This document shows positions 1 to 5,890 of a stretch of DNA of 6,462 nucleotides, piece after piece. Positions within the stretch are counted from its first letter, which is position 1. Each line of letters begins with the position of its first letter. The translations under genes were made by a program, and so were the position numbers. The stretch comes from Candidatus Nomurabacteria bacterium (GTDB lineage Bacteria; Patescibacteriota; Minisyncoccia; Phycocordibacterales; UBA918), in contig CALRHO010000049.1 of the NCBI GenBank assembly GCA_943359405.1, positions 1-6,462 of the forward strand, read 5' to 3'. A model generated the notes under the pieces. It saw nothing but the letters and a program-made list of their open reading frames with translations, was not told the origin of the DNA and did not search any database.

Positions 1-411
1 CTCTTTTATGAGTGCACGAGTAGGTTCATCTAAGCGACCCGTTACCTCAAGACCATTACGCTCCTGGAAGCGCTCGATGGCGGCCCGCGTCATGGGTCCA
101 AAAAATCCAGTTACTCGTCCGCCGGGATAGAGTGACGAGTCGGTGGCCAGGAGTTCCTGCACCTTCTTGATATCGTCATTCTGTGCACCCTCGGCGTAGT
201 CACTCTTGAGGATATCAGCCACCTCGCCCCGCGAGGCTGCCAGCTGTGCCTGGAGTTCGGCTATGCGTTTAAGGAGTACCTCAAGCTGCGACATGGTGGT
301 CGACGGCGTAGTGGTAGCTGCAGAAGCAGTACCAACACCAACGACGACCGAAAGAATGAGCGCAGCCACAATGGCAACGCTTCCGTACTGGATAGTCGCT
401 ACGGTTCTCAT
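1..411 (-). CDS. Exported peptidoglycan-binding domain protein (partial, C-terminus beyond left edge)
   Basis: Reading the minus strand from an ATG at 411 gives 137 uninterrupted codons to the window edge with no stop, so the C-terminus lies outside. Residues 1-31 look like a signal peptide: MRTV start, hydrophobic core SVAIVAALILSVVVGVGT, and an ASA cleavage motif at 29-31. A short Thr/Ser linker and a probable small coiled coil (MSQLEVLLKRIAELQAQLAA, 40-59) follow. Residues 79-137 match a PG_binding_1-type repeat (DIKKVQELLATDSSLYPGG, TGFFGPMTRAAIERFQ, then TGRLDEPTRALI). Such domains bind cell-wall peptidoglycan, so the protein probably acts outside the membrane. Any catalytic domain would lie in the missing part. 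No other start is available: an in-frame TAG lies 10 codons upstream. There is no clear Shine-Dalgarno sequence. The gene follows the helicase on the same strand with a gap of about 105 bp. Confidence 0.85.
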   Translation of the reverse strand, partial: MRTVATIQYGSVAIVAALILSVVVGVGTASAATTTPSTTMSQLEVLLKRIAELQAQLAASRGEVADILKSDYAEGAQNDDIKKVQELLATDSSLYPGGRVTGFFGPMTRAAIERFQERNGLEVTGRLDEPTRALIKE

Positions 412-463
412 GAGAAAATCGGTTACATTGATAGGATTCTAAATGCATCAGTTCAGCGACTGA

Positions 464-499
464 CACCACTAGTATACTCCCCTGGTACCGTGCCGCACT
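464..499 (-). promoter_or_regulatory. Possible promoter for the peptidoglycan-binding gene
   Basis: A TATACT hexamer on the minus strand (471-476) would place a transcription start near 464 and give a leader of about 53 bases before the ATG at 411. No good -35 hexamer lies 16-18 bases upstream. The surrounding AGTATACT is palindromic, so the match alone says little about direction. The 412-516 gap has no convincing terminator, so read-through from the helicase gene is the alternative. Confidence 0.25.
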
Positions 500-516
500 C
501 GACTAGACACACCAGT

Positions 517-2217
517 TTATGCGGCTACCTGACGGTGGAGTGCTCGCAGTACTCGTAAGTAGTTGTAATCATATTGTTCGTCTAAGTATTCAAACAGGGG
601 CTTGAGTGCCACATCACCCTTTACGGCAGCCGCCCGCGCAAAGTCCGCCTGAGCTTGGGCTAGATCAAATCGCCCACCCAAGACCACCGCCACCACCCCG
701 ACGTCGAGCGCGCCCTCCATTATGAGTTCTTCAAGGTGGCCGTAGATAGTTGATGCCGCGAGGCCCCGTTCGGCCGCAATTTCATCGACCGTTTTTCCGG
801 CTGCTGCCAGTTGCCGCGTACGCTCAGTGGTACTTTCCTTTTTCAACCGCGCTGCCACTGCCTCACGACGTGACGTGGTCGAGGCACCTGCTACGGGCAC
901 CTTGCCACCATTCCCGGTAACAAAGAGTTCTTGAATCTTTTCAATTTCCACTTCACCTTGCTCGTCTAGGGTAGCCTCAAGGTCAGCCGACGCCGCCCGA
1001 AAACGAGTATCTTGCTCTATCACCCGCGGGTCGACCGTCAGTGCCGTCGCACCCACACCAAGAACCCGCAGACCCGCGAGTGTCCGTACCCGCGAGAGCG
1101 CTACGTACCCCTGCCCATAGACAAATGCCCGGGTAAGGTCAACCTCCGCCGCATCAAGCGACATACCCTGACTCTTATGGACGGTAATCGCCCACGCCAG
1201 ACGCAGCGGCACCTGTGTCACCGCTGCCAGCACCTTCCCTTCATCCTGCACCTCCCAGTCAACTGGTCGCATCGTGATGCGCCGCCCCGCGGCCGTTTCT
1301 ATTTCTGGAAAACCATCGTCAGCATCAAATCCAACTACCCGTCCCAAGGTCCCATTAACGTACCCTGACTCAAAGTTGTTTTTTGTACACATCACCATAG
1401 CGTCTTCTTTCAAATGTAGTGTCTCCGGAGAGAGGCAATTCCTCATCAAGCTTTCTATCATGGGTCGGCTGCCCTTGCTGGTCATCGTAAAGGTACGACC
1501 ATAACCACCCAAACCCTTCAGTTGCTCCAGGTTGACCGCGTCTACATCGGCATTGTGTGTATAAAGTCGAGTTGGTACCACCCCTTCATACGCGATATCT
1601 GTCTGCTCCGAGAGGAGCGTATAGTGCTCCTCTTCTACCTCACCCCGACGAATAGCCGACAGGAGCCCCGAGAGCATTTCATCTTCGTGACGCCACTGCT
1701 CGGTAAGGTAGCAGCACAGCGGGCGGGCATGTTCCCACGCGCGACTCTGAAAAGCGTACCGCATCATTTGTCCTTGCTTCGTCACCGGGGGTAGTTGAAA
1801 GAAATCCCCAACCAGTACTACCTGCAGTCCTCCAAATGCCTCACTCGACTGCCGGGCTGTCTTTAAGACCAGGTCGACCATATCAAGGACGGTACCGTCG
1901 AGCATGGAGATTTCATCAATAACCAGCACGTGCGCTCGCGCAAAGCGCTTCACGAGTTTTTCTTTCTGGGTGATTTGGTCGAGATCATACCGCGTGAGCG
2001 TATCACGCACACCAATCCCACTCCAGGAATGAATGGTCATGCCGCCAACATGCGTCGCTGCAATACCAGTCGAAGCGGTCACGGCGACGGTCAGCCCGGC
2101 GGCTTCAAGCCACGCGATGTACTCACTTAGCACATACGTCTTCCCTGCCCCCGGCTCACCGGTGAGGAAAACATTTGCTCCCGTCTTAAGCGCCGAAAGT
2201 GCCTGCGCTTGTGTCAT
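517..2217 (-). CDS. Pif1/RecD-like superfamily 1 DNA helicase with C-terminal helix-turn-helix
   Basis: ATP-dependent DNA helicase of the Pif1-like group (COG0507), 566 residues from the ATG at 2217. Motifs in order: Walker A GEPGAGKT (20-27); TASTGIAATHVGGMTIHSWSG (47-67), typical of Pif1; Walker B VLVIDEIS (97-104); LVGDFFQLPP (135-144); EQWRH (173-177, usually a RQ-type motif); and the C-terminal motifs WAITVHKSQGMSLD (342-355) and YVALSRV (371-377). Residues about 455-505 form a helix-turn-helix resembling HTH_40 (KTVDEIAAERGLAASTIYGH), a domain also found at the end of some RecQ proteins. The likely role is unwinding structured or forked DNA during replication or repair. A GTG at 2235 would add six residues (VRLFP and the initiator). 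I prefer the ATG because MTQAQAL leads directly into the helicase fold, as in relatives I recall. Neither start has a good ribosome site. The gene ends with TAA at 517-519. Confidence 0.92.
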   Translation of the reverse strand: MTQAQALSALKTGANVFLTGEPGAGKTYVLSEYIAWLEAAGLTVAVTASTGIAATHVGGMTIHSWSGIGVRDTLTRYDLDQITQKEKLVKRFARAHVLVIDEISMLDGTVLDMVDLVLKTARQSSEAFGGLQVVLVGDFFQLPPVTKQGQMMRYAFQSRAWEHARPLCCYLTEQWRHEDEMLSGLLSAIRRGEVEEEHYTLLSEQTDIAYEGVVPTRLYTHNADVDAVNLEQLKGLGGYGRTFTMTSKGSRPMIESLMRNCLSPETLHLKEDAMVMCTKNNFESGYVNGTLGRVVGFDADDGFPEIETAAGRRITMRPVDWEVQDEGKVLAAVTQVPLRLAWAITVHKSQGMSLDAAEVDLTRAFVYGQGYVALSRVRTLAGLRVLGVGATALTVDPRVIEQDTRFRAASADLEATLDEQGEVEIEKIQELFVTGNGGKVPVAGASTTSRREAVAARLKKESTTERTRQLAAAGKTVDEIAAERGLAASTIYGHLEELIMEGALDVGVVAVVLGGRFDLAQAQADFARAAAVKGDVALKPLFEYLDEQYDYNYLRVLRALHRQVAA

Positions 2218-2230
2218 TGGGAATAAGCGT

Positions 2231-2266
2231 ACCACATCAAGATACCAATGCGATAGAATATGGGTA
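2231..2266. promoter_or_regulatory. Compact divergent promoter region with overlapping -10 elements
   Basis: Only 49 bases separate the helicase ATG (2217) from the oxidase ATG (2267). The plus strand has TAGAAT at 2254-2259, which would start transcription at about 2266, almost on the oxidase ATG, so a leaderless message is possible. The complementary strand has TATTCT at 2255-2260, giving a helicase start near 2247. The two -10 candidates use nearly the same base pairs. The -35 candidates are poor: ACCACA at 2231-2236 for the plus strand, and none for the minus strand. This is a motif-based inference. Confidence 0.4.
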
Positions 2267-4378
2267 ATGAGTGAACGTTCTTCGGATGTAGTACCAATTA
2301 CTATTCACAAACGAACTACCCCCACGCCTACCGGTACGATGGCAGGCAAGTCTCGTGCGCTCGTAAGCAAGCCGACCCGCAAACCAGGTAAGGTCGTGAC
2401 TTCAAAAACCAAACCCGCCACGGTGCAAACCAGTACCGATGATGCCCGAGCTGATGCCATCATCGACGCTGCCACCACCGAACAGCCGCCTGTCACTACC
2501 ACCAAACAAACCAAACCAGCCGCGGTGCTCTCAAAAAAAGCAACACCGGTAGTGAGCAAGAAAACCCCCATCAAAAGTCGTGAGCGAAAGCCAACTTCCC
2601 ACCATCATCACGGCCACGACCATAGCCACCGTCAGACTGGGCTCATGCTGCGCCAACTCAAACCCGGCGAGCGAATCAACCTCAAACGCGACCCGCTGGG
2701 CCATCTCCTCGTCGAAAAGCTGCTTCGCGAAGCTGGTTTTCGTGGGGTGGTTTCTTCAGACCAGTCACACCTGGCCAAGTACAGCACCGATGAAAGCATC
2801 TTTGCGATCATGCCACAGGTGGTTATCATTCCCAAGAATCGCCGTGATGTCGAGATTGCTGTCTCAGTTGTTGCTCGTGAGACCAAGCGTTTCTCCTCAC
2901 TCTCCCTGACGGCGCGTGCCGCTGGCACCGGCCTCTCTGGTGGCTCCCTTACCGACTCGATTGTAATCGACACCTGCCCACACCTCCATCACATTGGCGA
3001 AGCAACAAAAAAGTCAGACAAGATTACCATCACCTGTGAGCCGGGTGCGATGTGGCGTGATGTCGAGAAAAAGCTCAAGCGCGTGGACGCCTACATCCCT
3101 TCCTATACCTCCTCAAAAGACATCTGTACCATCGGCGGCGCCGTTGCCAATAATGCCGCCGGCCCGGACTCACTCCGCTATGGACACTGTGCCGACTGGG
3201 TAGAGTCACTCGAGGTCGTGTTGGCTGATGGCCATACCTATACTGTGAAGGCACTGACCCTCCGCGAATACAAGCTACTCACCAAGGAAAAGAACGAATA
3301 TGCGCGTATTGCCAAAGCCATCTTTGCACTGATTGAAGAGCATGAGGCCACCATCCTCGCAGGCAAACCACCCACACCCAAGAACACTGCCGGCTACGCT
3401 CTGTGGCGAGTCTTTAGCGACGGGGTAGCAGCCTTCAAAAAAGGCGTCGGTACCTTCGACCTCACCCGTATTATCTCAGGTAGCCAGGGCACCATCGGGA
3501 TTGTCACCGAAGTAACCATGCGAGCACTTCCAATCCAGCACGACACTACCATGCTGGCAATTCCGATTTTTGACCTCCAGGATGCTGCTGCCGTCGTCAT
3601 GAAGACACTACCCTTCAACCCGATCAACGTCGAGATTTTTGATGCACTCACCTTTGACATGGCACTCAAAAATCCCACCTTCTTCAAGCAACGTCTCGAT
3701 GGCCTCACCTACTACCGTGTCATGCTGGCCATGTATGCCACCTACCACGTGCGCTGGTCGCGCCGCGTGCCTGAGTTCACCATCATCGTCACGCTCGACA
3801 AAGAGACCGCGCACAAGCATAGCCCAGCCGGCCTCGCCGCTGCCATGAGTGGTGGTGGTGCCCGGGCGCGAGTCGTCAAAAACACCTACGAGGTTGAGAT
3901 GTATCTACAGATTCGTCGTGCCAGTTATTCCCTCTCAAAACTCCTTGACCCCGGGAAGCGTCCAGCGGCTTTTCTCGAAGACATGACCGTACCGCCTGAG
4001 TCCATGGGCAAGTTCTTCATGGAAATAAAGACACTCCTCAAAGAATTCAACGTCATCTCGGCTGTCCATGGCCATGGTGCCAATGGCCATTTTCACTTCT
4101 ACCCTCTACTTGATTTTACCAACCCCACCACGCCACTCCTGGTCGAGCGTATGGCAGAGAAATTCTACTCGACTGCCATCAAGTACAAGGGTAATATTTG
4201 TGGCGAGCATAATGACGGCATCATCCGAACACCGTATCTCAACAAACTCTTTTCGCCAAAGATGCTTGACCTCTTCAAACAGACCGAGCACATCTTTGAC
4301 CCTACTGATATTTTCAACCCAGGCAAGAAAGTTAATCCGCGCTTTGACATTAAGACCTCAATGCGGAAGGTAAATTAG
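2267..4378 (+). CDS. FAD-linked oxidase/dehydrogenase (GlcD/COG0277 type) with long disordered His-rich N-terminus
   Basis: A 703-residue flavoprotein of the D-lactate/glycolate dehydrogenase type, which oxidises 2-hydroxyacids in known relatives; the substrate here is unknown. The PCMH-type FAD-binding domain begins near Y172 (YSTDESIFAIMPQVVIIP) and includes RAAGTGLSGGS (217-227), TIGGAVANNAAG (288-299) and SGSQGTIGIVTEV (404-416). The FAD-oxidase C-terminal domain follows, with VHGHGANGHFHF (600-611), GEHNDG (646-651) and FNPGKK (683-688). It stops right after this, so it lacks the C-terminal Fe-S/CCG module fused to some relatives. Residues 1-126 are Thr/Lys/Pro/Ala-rich with seven histidines in 112-121, and show no signal peptide or membrane segment. 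I chose the ATG at 2267 because it follows the intergenic promoter; ATGs at 2339 and 2645 (just before the folded part) are alternatives. The open frame continues upstream to 2033, but only as antisense to the helicase gene. Confidence 0.9.
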   Translation: MSERSSDVVPITIHKRTTPTPTGTMAGKSRALVSKPTRKPGKVVTSKTKPATVQTSTDDARADAIIDAATTEQPPVTTTKQTKPAAVLSKKATPVVSKKTPIKSRERKPTSHHHHGHDHSHRQTGLMLRQLKPGERINLKRDPLGHLLVEKLLREAGFRGVVSSDQSHLAKYSTDESIFAIMPQVVIIPKNRRDVEIAVSVVARETKRFSSLSLTARAAGTGLSGGSLTDSIVIDTCPHLHHIGEATKKSDKITITCEPGAMWRDVEKKLKRVDAYIPSYTSSKDICTIGGAVANNAAGPDSLRYGHCADWVESLEVVLADGHTYTVKALTLREYKLLTKEKNEYARIAKAIFALIEEHEATILAGKPPTPKNTAGYALWRVFSDGVAAFKKGVGTFDLTRIISGSQGTIGIVTEVTMRALPIQHDTTMLAIPIFDLQDAAAVVMKTLPFNPINVEIFDALTFDMALKNPTFFKQRLDGLTYYRVMLAMYATYHVRWSRRVPEFTIIVTLDKETAHKHSPAGLAAAMSGGGARARVVKNTYEVEMYLQIRRASYSLSKLLDPGKRPAAFLEDMTVPPESMGKFFMEIKTLLKEFNVISAVHGHGANGHFHFYPLLDFTNPTTPLLVERMAEKFYSTAIKYKGNICGEHNDGIIRTPYLNKLFSPKMLDLFKQTEHIFDPTDIFNPGKKVNPRFDIKTSMRKVN

Positions 4379-4408
4379 CGTCGTGTATCACGACTACTGT
4401 CTCAATAA

Positions 4409-4441
4409 AAAAACGCCCCCAGTGTCACGGAGGGCGTTTTT
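4409..4441. terminator. Bidirectional intrinsic terminator between convergent genes
   Basis: A perfect 10-bp stem pairs AAAAACGCCC (4409-4418) with GGGCGTTTTT (4432-4441) around a 13-base loop. The A-rich and T-rich flanks supply a U tract on either strand. It lies 30 bases after the oxidase stop and 3 bases after the stop of the convergent minus-strand gene, so it can end both transcripts. Confidence 0.9.
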
Positions 4442-4443
4442 AT

Positions 4444-5373
4444 TCAAAAGGGTACGTCCGACACTGCCGTAGTCGCCCACTCCTTCCGAGCGCGTGGATC
4501 ATACACGATCTCGAACCGAACACATCCCTGGGCATGAGTCCCTCGCCCACTAGGCTGATCAAGCGTCATGCGTACACACAGCGGCGTGGCTGGCTTCTGA
4601 CGCCGGTCAGACTCTAGCCACGGGAATTGCTGCTGTCCCGTGGTAAGTTGCTCCTGGTATAAGTCACGAAATGCTGACTCGATGAGCATTCGTTTGTGAC
4701 ACAACCCGAGGAGCACCTCGCGCAGCGTGCCATCTCTAAAACAGGTGCTTTGCTGCAAACTCTCGACAACCTCCCGGACATTTGGACCATAGTTTTGGTA
4801 CCGATTGTACTTTGAATACCGCAGCTTACGATTAATCCATGCGGCGTATCGCCTCAAGATATAGACCCGAAAAAAGCGCACATGCTCGCGCATTAAAGCC
4901 ACCAGGAGCGAGTGGTCCTCACTACGAACCGTGATTTCTACCCCACGCTCCACCGGTAGGCGACGACCGGGCACAAACCACGATTCCGTACTTTGCCACC
5001 GACTCTGTGTATCATCGAGTACTGCCCGCAGACAGTCAATGATTTTTGGATACACGAGCCAAAACTCTTGCTCCGTTAGCGTAAAGTCTGGCGAGCGGCG
5101 CTCTAGGCGCAGCCGATTCCGGTGTTTATGCACACGGCTATACGGGCGAGCCCGCTGGTAGCCAATTTCAAGTACCGAAACCTCTCTCAAACCATGCCTG
5201 GTCAAGCGCACCGCAGTAACCACAATCAGCGGTATGCTGTCTGTTTCCAGCACATGATTGTTGATGACAGTAATACCACCATCGGTGATGCGCAGTACAA
5301 ACCGCGCTTCTCGATGCAGTGCCAGCGTCACCGCCGGGATAGTAGCAGGTACAATAACGTCGTTCATGGCCAT
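4444..5373 (-). CDS. Hypothetical protein, Arg/Tyr-rich, 309 residues
   Basis: I do not recognise this family. Starting at the ATG at 5373, it begins MAMNDVIVPATIPAV. Residues about 15-75 read as alternating short strands (ARFVLRITDGGITVINNH, then PLIVVTAVRLTRHG, REVSVLEIGYQ), possibly a small beta-barrel resembling a PH fold, though this is a guess. Residues 75-92 are very basic (RARPYSRVHKHRNRLRLERR). Residues 160-200 are helical, Arg/Tyr-rich and charged (FFRVYILRRYAAWINRKLRY), which may suggest nucleic-acid or membrane-surface contact. There is no signal peptide, membrane span or catalytic motif. Five scattered cysteines do not form a zinc-binding pattern. The start is supported by GAGGGAGG just upstream; the ATG at 5367 is an alternative, and a TTG at 5475 is the longest but unlikely one. 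The gene converges on the oxidase and shares its terminator. Confidence 0.7.
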   Translation of the reverse strand: MAMNDVIVPATIPAVTLALHREARFVLRITDGGITVINNHVLETDSIPLIVVTAVRLTRHGLREVSVLEIGYQRARPYSRVHKHRNRLRLERRSPDFTLTEQEFWLVYPKIIDCLRAVLDDTQSRWQSTESWFVPGRRLPVERGVEITVRSEDHSLLVALMREHVRFFRVYILRRYAAWINRKLRYSKYNRYQNYGPNVREVVESLQQSTCFRDGTLREVLLGLCHKRMLIESAFRDLYQEQLTTGQQQFPWLESDRRQKPATPLCVRMTLDQPSGRGTHAQGCVRFEIVYDPRARKEWATTAVSDVPF

Positions 5374-5385
5374 GCCGCCTCCCTC
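5374..5385 (-). promoter_or_regulatory. Ribosome binding site deciding the start of the 309-residue protein
   Basis: The minus strand reads GAGGGAGG (5385-5378) followed by CGGC and then ATG. GGAGG lies 4 bases from the ATG at 5373 and 10 from the ATG at 5367. The first GAGG lies 8 bases from the 5373 start. It is the only strong Shine-Dalgarno-like site before a gene in this window, and it argues against the longer TTG-initiated reading frame. Confidence 0.6.
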
Positions 5386-5466
5386 GGTTGTATGGGTACA
5401 TCTGCTGGCTAAAGTACGTGACCAGAGACACGTAGTCAAGACGCCCTCATACCTTCCTCTCCGGGT

Positions 5467-5499
5467 CAGGAACAAAAAAACGTCCCTGGGTGCTCTATA
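5467..5499 (-). promoter_or_regulatory. Possible promoter and small leader hairpin for the 309-residue protein
   Basis: The minus strand has TATAGA at 5494-5499, which would start RNA near 5487 and give a leader of about 114 bases. No good -35 is visible. The start of that leader can fold: CAGGGAC (5488-5482) pairs with GUUCCUG (5473-5467) around a U-rich 8-base loop, using one G-U pair. The same bases on the plus strand hold TATACT (5496-5501), so a plus-strand promoter just before the large hairpin is equally possible. Confidence 0.2.
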
Positions 5500-5506
5500 C
5501 TGTTGT

Positions 5507-5567
5507 GGTCACGAATCACTAAGTAGATTTGTTCGCTTCGCTTCAAATCTACTAAGTGTTCGCGACC
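5507..5567. repeat. Large imperfect inverted repeat (stem-loop)
   Basis: The arms at 5507-5531 and 5544-5567 pair at 22 of 24 opposed positions, with one bulged base (T5516) and two mismatches (A5511/C5563 and A5521/A5554). The loop is the 12-base TTCGCTTCGCTT, itself a short tandem repeat. There is no T tract after either arm, so it is not an ordinary terminator. It could be a dispersed palindromic (REP-like) element or part of a structured RNA. Confidence 0.75.
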
Positions 5568-5577
5568 CCGCCTCGCG

Positions 5578-5606
5578 GTTTCTGTCCCTAGGAAGGGGAC
5601 AGAAAC
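5578..5606. repeat. Perfect 11-bp inverted repeat
   Basis: GTTTCTGTCCC (5578-5588) pairs exactly with GGGACAGAAAC (5596-5606) around a 7-base loop, TAGGAAG. A smaller hairpin, CCGC/GCGG (5568-5571 with 5575-5578), abuts it on the left. No U tract follows, so terminator function is unlikely. Confidence 0.7.
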
Positions 5607-5619
5607 ATCGCTGCGGCTG

Positions 5620-5708
5620 TCACCGCGACCCGCAAGCGACGATGGTCGCTTGCTAAAACAGAAAACACCCCAGTAGTCACTGGGGTGTTTTCTGTTTTGT
5701 CGCGGTGA
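5620..5708. repeat. Three-arm (cloverleaf-like) inverted-repeat structure
   Basis: An outer perfect 10-bp stem, TCACCGCGAC (5620-5629) with GTCGCGGTGA (5699-5708), encloses two complete hairpins. The first is GCAAGCGAC (5632-5640) with GTCGCTTGC (5645-5653), loop GATG. The second has 20-bp arms at 5655-5674 and 5679-5698, loop AGTC. Only two unpaired bases (CC) precede the first hairpin, one (T) separates it from the second, and none follow it. This is a tight three-way junction with every helix perfect. Its function is unknown. Confidence 0.7.
5655..5698. terminator. Perfect 20-bp hairpin, probable bidirectional terminator
   Basis: The left arm begins AAAACAGAAAACACCCCAGT (5655-5674) and is exactly mirrored by 5679-5698, ending in a T-rich TGTTTTCTGTTTT run. 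The GC-rich tip with A/T-rich bases is the classical bidirectional terminator form and resembles the one at 4409-4441. On the minus strand it would end transcripts coming from the gene at 5891-6460, after a 3' tail of about 190 bases. Confidence 0.7.
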
Positions 5709-5890
5709 AGAAATACTAACCCTTGCTCGAACTTACTTTGAACAAAGCTAGCAACGCGCGGAGCGCGTGGTGGCTTTGTGCTTCTGCGTACGCATTGGGG
5801 TGCGTGGTGGTAGCTGATGGTGTTGGAAAAGCTAAGACAAGAATTAAAAAGGAAGAAAAAAAGAGGCTCGGTAAACCTAAGTCCTAGCTT
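5709..5890. other. Non-coding stretch with further small hairpins
   Basis: No convincing gene is seen here. It holds a two-part hairpin at 5742-5779: outer stem ACAAAGC/GCTTTGT and inner stem ACGCGC/GCGCGT with loop GGA. It also has the palindrome TGCGTACGCA (5785-5794), and a 9-base direct repeat GCGTGGTGG at 5765-5773 and 5802-5810. A purine-rich tract at 5835-5866 reads as a T7-containing pyrimidine tract on the minus strand just after the 5891-6460 gene, but no strong stem precedes it. It is probably 3' untranslated sequence and/or decayed DNA. Together with 5374-5506 and the stem-loop cluster it makes a gap of about 517 bases between genes. Confidence 0.5.

Noticed and set aside
281..469. 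Minus-strand frame of 62 codons overlapping the peptidoglycan-binding gene
   Set aside because: It is the alternate frame of the signal-peptide region. The 1-411 frame carries a recognisable signal sequence and binding domain.
492..525. GCCGCA/TGCGGC stem spanning the helicase stop as a terminator
   Set aside because: The stem is only 6 bp with a 22-base loop and no T tract on the transcribed strand.
2033..2266. N-terminal extension of the oxidase reading frame
   Set aside because: The frame is open but lies antisense to the helicase motif region. The ATG at 2267 follows the intergenic promoter, and the upstream residues look like an antisense shadow.
2305..2574. Minus-strand open frame opposite the oxidase tail
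   Set aside because: It is a shadow of the Thr/Lys/Ala-rich plus-strand coding sequence, whose complement yields Val/Leu/Gly-rich strings. It has no ribosome site or family likeness.
5374..5475. Longer start (TTG at 5475) for the 309-residue protein
   Set aside because: A strong purine-rich ribosome site sits inside this extension right before the ATG at 5373, and the added residues have no domain-like character.
5258..5656. Plus-strand open frame of 132 codons
   Set aside because: Its first part is antisense to the 309-residue protein gene and the rest crosses the stem-loop cluster. Its composition reflects the repeats rather than a protein.
5507..5810. CRISPR array, integron attC site, or tRNA
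   Set aside because: There are no regularly spaced direct repeats, no GTTRRRY/RYYYAAC pair framing a hairpin, and no acceptor, anticodon and T-arm set that pairs.
5855..5890. Terminator right after the gene at 5891-6460 (minus-strand T7 tract)
   Set aside because: Only a 3-bp stem (AGG/CCT) could be formed before the T tract. The 20-bp hairpin at 5655-5698 is a far better candidate.
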